From positions 30,298 to 94,297 of the forward strand of contig CALVDI010000002.1 of the NCBI GenBank assembly GCA_944326225.1: a DNA stretch of 64,000 nucleotides, written 5' to 3'. Every line of letters begins with the position of its first letter. Position 1 is the stretch's first letter. Shown piece by piece: positions 8,725 through 16,627 of the stretch. The DNA comes from an uncultured Bacteroidales bacterium. Its GTDB lineage: Bacteria > Bacteroidota > Bacteroidia > Bacteroidales > UBA932. Position numbers and translations under genes: made by a program. The notes under the pieces are model-generated. The model did not search any database and was not told the DNA's origin. It saw nothing but the letters and a program-made list of their open reading frames with translations.

Positions 8725-9582
8725 TTATTTATTCGGAAGGCATTTTTTGATAAGCCCCTGCAGTACGGCTCCGGGACCGAGCTCCACGAACTCGGACGCT
8801 CCGTCGCGGTGCATGTTGAGCACCGTCTGGGTCCATCTTACGGGGGAGGTGAGCTGGCGCAGCAGCTTGTCCTTTATCTCTGCCGGGTCCGTGGAGGGCT
8901 GTGCGTCCACGTTCTGGTATACGGGGCAGACGGGAGCCTTGATCTCCGTCCTGCTTATGGCCTCGGCCAGCTCCAGTCTGGCAGGCTCCATCAGCGGTGA
9001 GTGGAACGCTCCTCCTACGGCCAGCCTGAGAGCTCTTTTCGCTCCGGCATCCTTGAGAGCGGCGCAGGCCTTGTCCACGGCTTCGATCTCGCCCGAGATG
9101 ACGAGCTGGCCGGGGCAGTTGTAGTTGGCCGGGACGACGATGCCTTCTGTCTCGGCGCATACTTTCTCCACCAGGTCATCGGGCAGTCCGATGATGGCCG
9201 CCATGGTCGAGGGTCTGGCCTCGCAGGCTTTCTGCATGGCCATCGCCCTGGCATACACCAGGCGGAGTCCGTCCTCGAAGGACATGGCTCCGGCGGCGAC
9301 CAGGGCCGAGAACTCTCCGAGGGAGTGTCCGGCTGTCATGTCCGGTCTGAAGTTATCTATGGTGGCCGCAGCGGCGACAGAGTGGATGAACACTGCCGGC
9401 TGGGTTACTCTGGTCTGTTTGAGGTCATCGGCCGAGCCGGTGAACATTATGCTGCGGATGTCGAATCCGAGGATGTCGCATGCACTGTCGATGAGCTTCT
9501 TGGCCCTGGGGCTTGCATCGTACAGATCCTTGCCCATCCCTGTAAATTGTGCTCCCTGTCCGGGAAAAACATAAGCAGTCAT
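8725..9582 (-). CDS. fabD: Malonyl-CoA:acyl carrier protein transacylase
   Basis: 285 aa from the ATG at 9582. A longer frame would need a TTG four codons upstream, and family proteins begin close to the YVFPGQGAQ motif, so the ATG is preferred. It moves malonyl groups to ACP for fatty-acid elongation in the cytoplasm. It has the Gln of FPGQGAQ (about residue 9), nucleophile Ser87 in GHSLGE, Arg112 in YARAMAMQ and catalytic His194 in GGAFHSPLM. It is followed by nifJ in the same direction after 142 codon-free bases counted from the start region's own end (41 bases between the two genes), so co-transcription is likely. Its upstream region lies antisense to a tRNA gene. Confidence 0.95.
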   Translation of the reverse strand: MTAYVFPGQGAQFTGMGKDLYDASPRAKKLIDSACDILGFDIRSIMFTGSADDLKQTRVTQPAVFIHSVAAAATIDNFRPDMTAGHSLGEFSALVAAGAMSFEDGLRLVYARAMAMQKACEARPSTMAAIIGLPDDLVEKVCAETEGIVVPANYNCPGQLVISGEIEAVDKACAALKDAGAKRALRLAVGGAFHSPLMEPARLELAEAISRTEIKAPVCPVYQNVDAQPSTDPAEIKDKLLRQLTSPVRWTQTVLNMHRDGASEFVELGPGAVLQGLIKKCLPNK

Positions 9583-9604
9583 ATTCTTTTTCAAATTTTA
9601 TTTG

Positions 9605-9612
9605 TACATTTG
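9605..9612 (+). promoter_or_regulatory. Putative -7 element for the tRNA-Arg gene
   Basis: TACATTTG fits the Bacteroidetes TAnnTTTG -7 box exactly and ends 11 bases before the mature tRNA 5' end. No good TTTG is found 19-21 bases upstream (the stretch there is TTCTTTTT), so the -33 part is weak. Confidence 0.45.
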
Positions 9613-9623
9613 CATTCCTTTTC

Positions 9624-9695
9624 GCCTCCGTAGTTTAATGGATAGAATGAGAGATTCCGGTTCTCTTGGTTGGGGTTCGATTCCCCACGGAGGTA
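9624..9695 (+). tRNA. tRNA-Arg (anticodon CCG)
   Basis: 72 bases fold as a cloverleaf. Acceptor stem GCCTCCG / CGGAGGT (with a G-U first pair), D-arm GTTT...GAAT around AATGGATA, a perfect anticodon stem AGAGA / TCTCT with loop TTCCGGT giving anticodon CCG (reads CGG, Arg), a T-stem TGGGG / CCCCA with loop TTCGATT, and discriminator A. The CCA end is not encoded. It is the only gene on the plus strand between two minus-strand genes, and its last base directly abuts the stop codon of the HdeD-like gene. Confidence 0.93.
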
Positions 9696-10262
9696 CTATT
9701 CTTCTATTATGAGTTCCTTCATTCTTTTTCTTACGATGTAAGTCGATGCGAATTCCGACAGTGAGTAAAGCAGCAGTCCGGCACCGAACAGTATGAACAG
9801 CCAGTTGCCTGCCTGATTCGGAAAGAAGAACATGATCACTCCTATGATGACAGTGAATGCCGGTCCCAGAAAGACAGTCCATGGTATCTGTATTGCTCTG
9901 CTCGCTCTTACCAGATTCACGATGTCCCCCAGACCGAAGATCAGCAGTACCAGCCCGAATACGAACATGATGAAGTTGATGAAGAACGACGGGAAGATCA
10001 GCAGCACCAGTCCGAAGGCGATGTCCACTATGGAATTGAGCATCAGAAGTGATATCTTCTCTTTTTTCCACTTTCCGGTATAGTACAGTATGATGTTCAC
10101 AATCCCGATAAGCAGGATCAGCGCACCCAGAATGTACATGCAGTAGTTCTTGACCTGCTCGGGCCAGATAACCAGTACCAGGCCTCCTATCAGGGCTACG
10201 ATGGCCCTGGCGTATCCGTAAGATCTGTCAAAAAAGACATTTGTCTGCTTCTCTCCGTTCAT
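9696..10262 (-). CDS. DUF308 / HdeD-like inner-membrane protein
   Basis: 188 aa, mostly hydrophobic. Six membrane segments can be counted as three helical pairs, each with a pattern like GALILLIGIVNIILYY or FGLVLLIFGLGDIVNLV, the repeating two-helix unit of the HdeD/DUF308 family. In enterobacteria HdeD is linked to acid resistance at high cell density; in Bacteroidetes the role is unproven. The short charged tail (RKRMKELIIEE) is probably cytoplasmic. It is transcribed away from the lipoprotein gene at 10358 from a shared 95-base region with back-to-back promoters. Confidence 0.8.
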   Translation of the reverse strand: MNGEKQTNVFFDRSYGYARAIVALIGGLVLVIWPEQVKNYCMYILGALILLIGIVNIILYYTGKWKKEKISLLMLNSIVDIAFGLVLLIFPSFFINFIMFVFGLVLLIFGLGDIVNLVRASRAIQIPWTVFLGPAFTVIIGVIMFFFPNQAGNWLFILFGAGLLLYSLSEFASTYIVRKRMKELIIEE

Positions 10263-10289
10263 GTCTACTACGGTATTTCAATTAATTTA

Positions 10290-10323
10290 CAAAGATACAA
10301 AACGATTTTGAAAACTCCGCAAA
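10290..10323 (-). promoter_or_regulatory. Promoter of the DUF308 gene
   Basis: On the minus strand TTTG (10323..10320), 22 bases, then TATCTTTG (10297..10290). The -7 box is a perfect TAnnTTTG; the spacer is one base longer than the usual 19-21. It ends 27 bases before the ATG. Confidence 0.55.
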
Positions 10324-10337
10324 ACAAAATATCTTTG
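10307..10337 (+). promoter_or_regulatory. Promoter of the lipoprotein/WG-repeat/patatin cluster
   Basis: TTTG (10307-10310), a 19-base spacer, then TATCTTTG (10330-10337). Both elements match the Bacteroidetes primary-sigma consensus exactly. The start codon is 20 bases further on. It interleaves with the divergent DUF308 promoter. Confidence 0.78.
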
Positions 10338-10357
10338 TAAACAAATAAGGCGAAACT

Positions 10358-10858
10358 ATGAGGAGAATATCCCTTTTTTTGATTTTCAGCGCATTTTCAT
10401 TTCTGCTCGCATCGTGCGGAAGCGCGTCTAAGCTGAGCAAGGCCGGTCAGGAGTGGAACTATGAGATTGAAAGTGTCGGAGTAGGGGTCGAAGGAACCTA
10501 TGCGGTCAAGGTGTGGAGCTATTACCGCAATCCTGACATGCCGGTGGAGATTCCGAAAAAAAATGCAGTACATGCCGTTATTTTTAAAGGAGTGCCGGCA
10601 GGAGGAGGCGCATCCGCGCAGCCACCGCTTAAAACAGATGCTGTCACCGCCTCGGATTCGGTATTTTTTGACAACTTCTTTCAGGGCGAATATCAGAACT
10701 ATATCAATTCCATGGCTCCCGGAAGCCGTCAGGTACTTAAGGTCAAGAGCAGGAACTATAAGTACAAGGTCGGCTATGTGATCTCGGTGGCTAAGGACAG
10801 GCTGAGGAAACGTCTTGAGGAACAGGGCGTGGTAAGGGCTCTGTCTGATGGATTCTAG
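10358..10858 (+). CDS. Lipoprotein of unknown function
   Basis: 166 aa. A classic lipoprotein signal (MRRISLFLIFSAFSFLLASC) with lipobox LASC and probable lipidated Cys20, followed by GSASKLSKAGQEW. The rest has no motif I recognise: an alternating beta-type pattern (EIESVGVGVEGTYAVKVWSY), a Gly/Ala/Pro-rich loop near residue 87 and a basic C-terminal region (SRNYKYKVGYVISVAKDRL). It leads a plus-strand cluster with a WG-repeat protein, a secreted protein and a patatin, and has its own strong promoter. Confidence 0.8.
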   Translation: MRRISLFLIFSAFSFLLASCGSASKLSKAGQEWNYEIESVGVGVEGTYAVKVWSYYRNPDMPVEIPKKNAVHAVIFKGVPAGGGASAQPPLKTDAVTASDSVFFDNFFQGEYQNYINSMAPGSRQVLKVKSRNYKYKVGYVISVAKDRLRKRLEEQGVVRALSDGF

Positions 10859-10886
10859 CTGCCATCAACTATTAACCAAATAAACA

Positions 10887-11840
10887 ATGGAAAAAACAAT
10901 TATTGCAGTAGTCTTGTATCTGTGCGCGGCGACTTCACTCTGTGCGCAGAACCTGGTTCCCTATGAACGCTCCGGGAAGTGGGGCTATAAGAGCCCGTCC
11001 GGGGAGGTGGTGGTCGATGCCAAGTATGCCGCCGTGAGCCGTTTTGCTGACGGATACGGGGTAGTATATGATTACAATACCCGACTGGCCGGCCTTGTGG
11101 AGTCATCCGGAAGAGTGGTCATAGAACCTAAATACCAGTACATCGACTTGTGTAGCGAAGGCTTTGTTGCTGTGTACATCTGCGGCAAGGACAAGGAAAT
11201 GTGGGTGGACGGCCTTTGGACCTACATAGACCTGTCATCCCCGGATGTCCTTTTTTTCGGAGATGACGGATATGATCTGGTAGGTCCTTTCATAGACAGT
11301 GTGGCATGGGTCAACTGTATGGAGACCAAGACAATGCGCAAGCAACGCTATATGCCTGTAATGGATAAGAAAGGCAAGAAGGAGATAGGCAGGGACTACC
11401 TTTTCGGTGTCTCAGAGTCATTTAGCATGGACGATTTGTATGCACGGGACGATGACGGAAACCGTATCGTCTATGACGGGGCGTGGGTGCTTGTGGACAA
11501 GGATAAGCATGTCAGGACAGACATGAACAGGCCTTATCAGATGGTAGGAGAGTTCCGGGACGGTCTGGCATGGGTCAAGAGAGACGGGTTGTACGGGTAT
11601 GTCAATGTTCGTGGTGAGGAAGTCATACCGGTGATATATACTTCTGTCCAGGGTGCTCCCGGAGCAGGCGCCACATCGCTGCTCCTGCGTCCCGAGAGCG
11701 GTGCTGTCAGGTGGGTGATGAACGGCAGGGGGGAGATGGCATGGCTCAATGAGAAGGGCGAGGTGGTCGTTGACTTTGTGAAATTCGACGGTAAGATTCC
11801 CGCCGGCGTGACTGTGCTTGAGTCTATGTGGGATTATTAA
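10887..11840 (+). CDS. Secreted WG-repeat protein
   Basis: 317 aa. A signal peptide (MEKTIIAVVLYLCAATSLCAQ) is followed by several WG-type beta repeats of about 35-50 residues: GKWGYKSPSGEVVVDAKY near 28, then a degenerate GLVESSGRVVIEPKY near 67, DGLWTYIDL near 108, a spaced repeat near 145, and the clear DGLYGYVNVRGEEVIPVIY near 235. Such repeats build small beta modules, usually in the periplasm or at the cell surface, and are assumed to bind partners; no substrate is known. The next gene starts 10 bases after its stop. An upstream in-frame ATG of that gene would overlap this one, but signal-peptide position argues against it. Confidence 0.82.
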   Translation: MEKTIIAVVLYLCAATSLCAQNLVPYERSGKWGYKSPSGEVVVDAKYAAVSRFADGYGVVYDYNTRLAGLVESSGRVVIEPKYQYIDLCSEGFVAVYICGKDKEMWVDGLWTYIDLSSPDVLFFGDDGYDLVGPFIDSVAWVNCMETKTMRKQRYMPVMDKKGKKEIGRDYLFGVSESFSMDDLYARDDDGNRIVYDGAWVLVDKDKHVRTDMNRPYQMVGEFRDGLAWVKRDGLYGYVNVRGEEVIPVIYTSVQGAPGAGATSLLLRPESGAVRWVMNGRGEMAWLNEKGEVVVDFVKFDGKIPAGVTVLESMWDY

Positions 11841-11850
11841 AGACGTGACT

Positions 11851-13143
11851 ATGAAAAAAATTAATATCGCAATACTTCTGTCAGTATTTTTTGTGTCAGC
11901 GCCTGCCGTGTCTCTGGCAGCGAAGGAGCAGGAGAATGATGCTTTCAATTACAGGCGCAGTTCTCTTTATTCTATTCTGATAAGTCATCCAGACCAGAAT
12001 ATGGATGAGGAGATCGTCAATGCCTTTATGTCTCTGGAGACTCCTGACAAATACAATGACCATGACCTTAGCGTCAAGGTGATAACCGTCAATACAAAGA
12101 ACCGGAATCAGGCGAGGACTCAAGTGGAGAGTTTCCTGAAACGCAATCAGGTGGCCAAGAGAATGGTGTCCAAATGGTTCTCCCGCAACAAGGAGACTGG
12201 TGGCTTTGATCCAGGGCTGGTTCTGGACAGAGGTATGTATGATGCCATGGCGGCTGACGTATCGATGGCGGAACAGAGCGTAAGGGGACTGAGTTCTCTG
12301 GCGGATAATGGCTATGAGCTGATTGACAATTCTTTCGTTGTGGTAAATGATATTCAGTACATAGACCATAAGGCCAACGCCAATACTGCAGCCGGAGTGC
12401 TTCTGTTTCTCGGTGCGCTGGCTGATGCAGTAGCGGGTATCGACAGTGATGATGATGGCTCTTTCTCCCAGATTGCGACATTGGGTGCTGCCATCTCGCT
12501 TATGATAGCCGGTTTCCAGGTAAATATTACCTCGCATCTGTATCAGTTGGAATGGAACGACGATATCGCGGACAAATTCTATAATGAGTATTATTACGAC
12601 AAGCCTCTTTCTGACTCTCTGTCCATGGCTCGGTTCGTCGCTGACGGGACTCTGGCTGCCAGAAAAGCGGCATATGAGAATGACCGTTCCACATTCGGCC
12701 TGAAATACATAGGAAGCTATAAGGCGAAGAGCAACAAGCCTGTGCTCCGCGGTCTGTACAACGATGTGGATGTGTTCCGCAAGGTCCTGGCCCGTGCCAT
12801 CGACAAGAACATTGTGATGCTTCAGAAGAAATACGACCAGTTCAAGGTCAAGGTACCACTGAACAGTGTGGAGCCTCTGACAGCTCAGATCGGAATGAAG
12901 GAGGGTGTTACCGCCAAGTCCAAGTACGAGGTGCTTATGCCGGTGTTTGATGAGGCTTCCGGAAAGTTCAAGTATGCCAGGCGCGGTGTCATAGCTCCCG
13001 TACCGGGGAAGATATGGGATAACCGTTACATGGCAGTGGAGGAGCAGGCGGCCGGTTCTACTCTTCAGGCTACCGAGTTCAGGATTGTCAGCGGATCCAG
13101 AGCGGCTTTCTCCGAGGGAATGCTCATCAGAGAGATAAAGTAG
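11851..13143 (+). CDS. Secreted protein of unknown function, with two central hydrophobic segments
   Basis: 430 aa from the ATG at 11851. An upstream ATG at 11818 is rejected because the signal peptide (MKKINIAILLSVFFVSAPAV) begins here. A charged helical-looking N-terminal half (about 30-160) is followed by hydrophobic stretches at about 179-195 (TAAGVLLFLGALADAVAG) and 208-225 (QIATLGAAISLMIAGF), separated by a short acidic loop (DSDDDGS). The C-terminal half resumes a mixed alpha/beta pattern. The hairpin-like pair could be membrane-inserted or a buried helical core. No family recognised. Its stop is three bases before the patatin start, so the two are almost certainly co-expressed. Confidence 0.78.
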   Translation: MKKINIAILLSVFFVSAPAVSLAAKEQENDAFNYRRSSLYSILISHPDQNMDEEIVNAFMSLETPDKYNDHDLSVKVITVNTKNRNQARTQVESFLKRNQVAKRMVSKWFSRNKETGGFDPGLVLDRGMYDAMAADVSMAEQSVRGLSSLADNGYELIDNSFVVVNDIQYIDHKANANTAAGVLLFLGALADAVAGIDSDDDGSFSQIATLGAAISLMIAGFQVNITSHLYQLEWNDDIADKFYNEYYYDKPLSDSLSMARFVADGTLAARKAAYENDRSTFGLKYIGSYKAKSNKPVLRGLYNDVDVFRKVLARAIDKNIVMLQKKYDQFKVKVPLNSVEPLTAQIGMKEGVTAKSKYEVLMPVFDEASGKFKYARRGVIAPVPGKIWDNRYMAVEEQAAGSTLQATEFRIVSGSRAAFSEGMLIREIK

Positions 13144-13146
13144 AAT

Positions 13147-14064
13147 ATGACTGAAAAGAAAAATGTCGCCCTGGTACTGGCCAGCGGCGGTTCCAGAGGC
13201 CTCGCACACATAGGGGCAATCGAAGTGCTGGAAGAACACGGTTTCAGAATAACATCCGTTGCGGGGGCCTCCATGGGGGCTCTCGTCGGCGGTATATACG
13301 CGGCTGGAGGCCTGGACGCATTCAAGGAATGGATGAAGACGGTGGACAGGATGAAGGTATTTAATCTGATGGACTTCACCATAGGCAACGGAGGCTTCGT
13401 CAAGGGAGAGAAGATCATCGACGAACTCAGGAGTATCGTTCCTGACAAGATGATAGAGGACCTTCCGATCCCTTTCACAGCCGTGGCCACAGATATTCGT
13501 CATCGCCGGGAAATCATATTCAACAGCGGCAGTCTCTACGATGCTGTACGCTCCTCGATATCCTTGCCCTCCATATTTACTCCCAACCGTATCGGTGACA
13601 TGCTGCTGGTGGACGGGGGTGTCGTCAATCCTGTTCCGGTCAACCGTGTTCGCAGGATTCCGGGGGACATACTTGTGGCCGTGGATCTTAACGGCCCCTA
13701 TATCTGGAAGTACGACACTGATGCGGATGAGAAGAAGAGGGGCCGCCTGCGTCAGAGACTGGAGAAGATGGTGGACACCATCTCGGACAAGGTCCTGAAA
13801 GAAAAGGTCGAGGCCAGTCTGCCTGCAAAGAGTGAAAAAGAAAAAGAGGATGAGGACGATATGGGTATCGTCTCCATCCTCAATCAGTCATCAAGCATGA
13901 TGATTCAGACCAATGCGGATCTGACACTTCAGCTTTATCCACCTGACATACTGGTCCGTATAGCGAAGAACGCATACGGCACTATGGAGTTCTATAAGTA
14001 TGACGAGATCGTCAGTCTGGGCCGCTCGAAGATGGAGGCGGCCCTGGCTGACGCCGGTTATTAA
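13147..14064 (+). CDS. Patatin-like phospholipase
   Basis: 305 aa. It has the full patatin catalytic set: an oxyanion loop ASGGSRGLAHIGA (residues 12-24), nucleophile Ser42 in GASMG and dyad Asp156 in VDGGVVNPVP. This predicts hydrolysis of phospholipid or other acyl esters. No signal peptide is present, so it is expected in the cytoplasm or on the inner membrane, unlike the three exported proteins encoded before it. After the catalytic domain comes a charged helical region (about 190-240, rich in Lys and Glu) not essential to the fold. The gene converges on the M6 protease gene with only four bases between the stops. Confidence 0.9.
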   Translation: MTEKKNVALVLASGGSRGLAHIGAIEVLEEHGFRITSVAGASMGALVGGIYAAGGLDAFKEWMKTVDRMKVFNLMDFTIGNGGFVKGEKIIDELRSIVPDKMIEDLPIPFTAVATDIRHRREIIFNSGSLYDAVRSSISLPSIFTPNRIGDMLLVDGGVVNPVPVNRVRRIPGDILVAVDLNGPYIWKYDTDADEKKRGRLRQRLEKMVDTISDKVLKEKVEASLPAKSEKEKEDEDDMGIVSILNQSSSMMIQTNADLTLQLYPPDILVRIAKNAYGTMEFYKYDEIVSLGRSKMEAALADAGY

Positions 14065-14068
14065 ATCA

Positions 14069-15886
14069 TTATTGGACTTTCAGTCTGGTGGTGATCCTTT
14101 CAGTTGAGTTGTCACTGTAGGTCAGAACGGCCTCCACAGTGTGCTCACCGGATGTAAGCAAGATGGAGTCATTGGTCTGCACCTGTCCGTCAAAGTACCA
14201 GATGATGTTGACCGGCTGATTGTTGCTTAGACTCAATAGAAATTCGAAAGTGTCTCCGTTGCTGTAGGTTTCCTTGTTTTTATGTATGCAGTTGATACCC
14301 GCTTCAATAAACTCTGGGATGGGTGTGCCGCTAGCCATAATCGAGAGGGTTAGGGTTGCATTGGTCCCGTTGTCAGAAATATCCGAGAGATTGTAACCGG
14401 TGGGATTATTTTTCCAGTCAACGGCAGCAGGGCTGCTGGAAGCATTGAATACTCTGTTGTTTGTTCTGCCTGGGAATACTCTGTCATTGTTACTGAAAAC
14501 AGAACTTTCCGGGTATATGGACTCGATCAGGTCATAGCATTGATGGTCTGCGTAGGCATTTACCTGGTTGTTGTTCCATCTTGAAATATATTCGCTGGTC
14601 CTGTCAACATGATAAATGAGTACTCCACTAATGTCCAGGTATGAATCTATGTAGGCATCGTAACCCTCACCGTTTCTGTACTCATATACAAAGAATTCTC
14701 CTTCGTTGGCTGTAGGTGTGATAAATGCAGTGTTTTCCTGTACGGGCGGCAGTGTCTTGATGCCTGATTCTGTCCATTCCTCGAGTTCAAGCCATCCAAG
14801 CAAAGCCCTTTCATATCCACTTAGATAAGGAGGAGTGCATCCATTGTTGTTGTACGGTCCTACGTCCATCAGAGAGAATGAGCCGATAGCGGGAGCATAT
14901 CCGTTGTAGTCGTAGTCAGTATCATAGAAATCGGGAAGTCCAATGACATGGCCGAATTCGTGTGTGAAAGTGCCGATTCCTGCCATGACAGTGCTGTGGT
15001 CTGTCCCTCTGTATTCAGACGTGCATGCGTAGGTGTTGATGTACTTTCCGTCTAGGGTATTGGGTTGCATCCAACTGTAGATGACTGACTGATGTGGCCA
15101 GATGCCTGTTCCTCCTTCAGCCTCATTATGCCCTGCATAATAAAAAAATATGTTGTCGATATATCCGTCATTGTCGAGGTCATACTTGGAGAAATCAATA
15201 TCAAGTGTCTCATCAGCTATCCGGCATGCCTCTATCCACAGATGATGGATGTTGCCAAAATTTTGCCCGGTACCGTAACTTTGCCTGCTTCCGGAAACAG
15301 TCACTGGACCGATAACATCAAAGGTAGGATTGAACTGGCCCATAGAGTTATTGTAGTAGTAGTCATATGACGAACCAGTAGCTCCGTTTTCACTGTATCC
15401 AGGCTCGTTCAATAAGCGGAAGAATGCTTCTTGAGGATTGTCAATAGTGAATCTGACATCAGAATATTCTACCAGCATTACCAGAAAGTGGCGTTCGCCG
15501 TTTGCCAGGTCCGGATTGCCTATGAAAGCTGTCGATTCTCTTTTTATTCTTGCAGCTGCCAGGGCTGATTCGGGGGGACGCACTGTGCTCGTTTGCGAGA
15601 TAGACAGAGTCTCTGCTTTGGCCCGTGTCCTGGAGATACTTTTTGTCCCGTCAGAGTTGAATGAGGCATAGTAGTAGAAACCGTCCTCTCCCTTGGCTAC
15701 GAGACGGTTCCCGACTGTAACCCAGTTAAGGAACTCGTCCCCGTGAATCTGAATAGTCAGGGTAGTGCCGTCAGGTTGGGTAACTGTTATTGGATGAGGA
15801 TACGCTTTTACTGCGTGTGCTTTGTTTACGATACCGGTCATGAGACCGAGAGACAGCAGGAAAGTTATAAAGTATTTATGATTCAT
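14069..15886 (-). CDS. Secreted M6-family (immune inhibitor A-like) metalloprotease
   Basis: 605 aa. A signal peptide (MNHKYFITFLLSLGLMTGIVNKAHA) is followed by a propeptide-like region with ITVTQPDGTTLTIQIHGDE, a common opening of M6 proteins in Bacteroidales. The catalytic domain contains a Ca-binding-like DLDNDGYID near 235 and the zinc site HEFGHVIGLPD with His309, Glu310 and His313. A Met-turn candidate is SLMDVGPY. The last about 90 residues (from IPEFIEAGINCIHK) form an immunoglobulin/PKD-like domain. It probably cleaves proteins outside the cell or at the surface. No obvious type IX sorting tail is seen. It lies four bases downstream of a BACON lipoprotein, and the pair looks richer in A and T than its neighbours. 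Confidence 0.9.
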   Translation of the reverse strand: MNHKYFITFLLSLGLMTGIVNKAHAVKAYPHPITVTQPDGTTLTIQIHGDEFLNWVTVGNRLVAKGEDGFYYYASFNSDGTKSISRTRAKAETLSISQTSTVRPPESALAAARIKRESTAFIGNPDLANGERHFLVMLVEYSDVRFTIDNPQEAFFRLLNEPGYSENGATGSSYDYYYNNSMGQFNPTFDVIGPVTVSGSRQSYGTGQNFGNIHHLWIEACRIADETLDIDFSKYDLDNDGYIDNIFFYYAGHNEAEGGTGIWPHQSVIYSWMQPNTLDGKYINTYACTSEYRGTDHSTVMAGIGTFTHEFGHVIGLPDFYDTDYDYNGYAPAIGSFSLMDVGPYNNNGCTPPYLSGYERALLGWLELEEWTESGIKTLPPVQENTAFITPTANEGEFFVYEYRNGEGYDAYIDSYLDISGVLIYHVDRTSEYISRWNNNQVNAYADHQCYDLIESIYPESSVFSNNDRVFPGRTNNRVFNASSSPAAVDWKNNPTGYNLSDISDNGTNATLTLSIMASGTPIPEFIEAGINCIHKNKETYSNGDTFEFLLSLSNNQPVNIIWYFDGQVQTNDSILLTSGEHTVEAVLTYSDNSTERITTRLKVQ

Positions 15887-15890
15887 AAAG

Positions 15891-16583
15891 TCACTCTTCT
15901 GTAATGATTATACCAAGTCTGTCATATTCGTTGTACAACCAGATTTTGCCTTCCGATATCTTTTCAACGGAAAAGCTGTCAGGCTTGATTTTAGATGAGA
16001 TGTTTTGCAGAATATCCGGTTCAATGGTGTCTCCTTCCTCTATGTCGGAAGGAATATTTTTGATTACGAGATATTTTGCCGGCTCTGTGCTGAGAATAGA
16101 ATAATCAAAGACTCCTTTTTCTGTGTAAGAGCGGACAGCATATTGGCTGGAGAATTCTTTGTATGTAAAACTTTCAAGATTCTGTCCATACAAGCCGGGC
16201 CCGGAATATTCCATGAAGGTGTCATGAAACATGTCGACGGAGCCTTTCTGTTTAATAGTCAATGTGTCGGTGTCATCCAGGTTCTTGAATACAAGATAGC
16301 CTGTACGGTTGTCAGTGCCCTTGTTTTGTGCAACGCTGAATGAGACGGGACCACTGCTGTAAATGTCATTTTCTGAATTTAAGTATATCCAGGAATCTGG
16401 TATTGTTATACTGAAGTCACTGGTTGATGTGACTTCTACAGTGAAACTGCCGCCTTCTTCTTCTATTTCAAGCTCGGTTTCCGAGATCTGGAGACTGCCT
16501 GTGGCAATATCTTCATTTTCGCGGCACGAAACGAGCAGAAAGATCAAAGCAGGAACGAGAATCAATACGTTCTTGTTCTTCAT
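15891..16583 (-). CDS. BACON-domain lipoprotein
   Basis: 230 aa from the ATG at 16583. A frame 44 codons longer enters the gcvP region and lacks a signal. The signal MKNKNVLILVPALIFLLVSC gives lipobox LVSC with Cys20. Residues about 32-120 fit a BACON domain: SETELEIEEEGGSFTVEV, then SDFSITIPDSWIYLN and a closing DTLTIKQKG. The C-terminal half (about 125-230) has no recognised family. BACON modules often mediate surface attachment or carbohydrate or mucin contact. With the M6 protease four bases downstream, it may tether or modulate the enzyme; this is inferred from position only. Confidence 0.85.
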   Translation of the reverse strand: MKNKNVLILVPALIFLLVSCRENEDIATGSLQISETELEIEEEGGSFTVEVTSTSDFSITIPDSWIYLNSENDIYSSGPVSFSVAQNKGTDNRTGYLVFKNLDDTDTLTIKQKGSVDMFHDTFMEYSGPGLYGQNLESFTYKEFSSQYAVRSYTEKGVFDYSILSTEPAKYLVIKNIPSDIEEGDTIEPDILQNISSKIKPDSFSVEKISEGKIWLYNEYDRLGIIITEE

Positions 16584-16627
16584 TTTTTGTTTTGATTGTT
16601 TACTGGGAAATGTTGATATGATGAATG

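Noticed and set aside
9598-10071. Minus-strand frame of 157 aa containing PPWGIEPQPREPESLILS
   Set aside because: This is a translation of the tRNA-Arg gene in antisense plus an out-of-frame reading of the DUF308 gene.
11896-13503. 535-aa minus-strand frame
   Set aside because: It covers the secreted protein and patatin genes in antisense, has no motif and no signal, and is explained by codon structure of the real genes.
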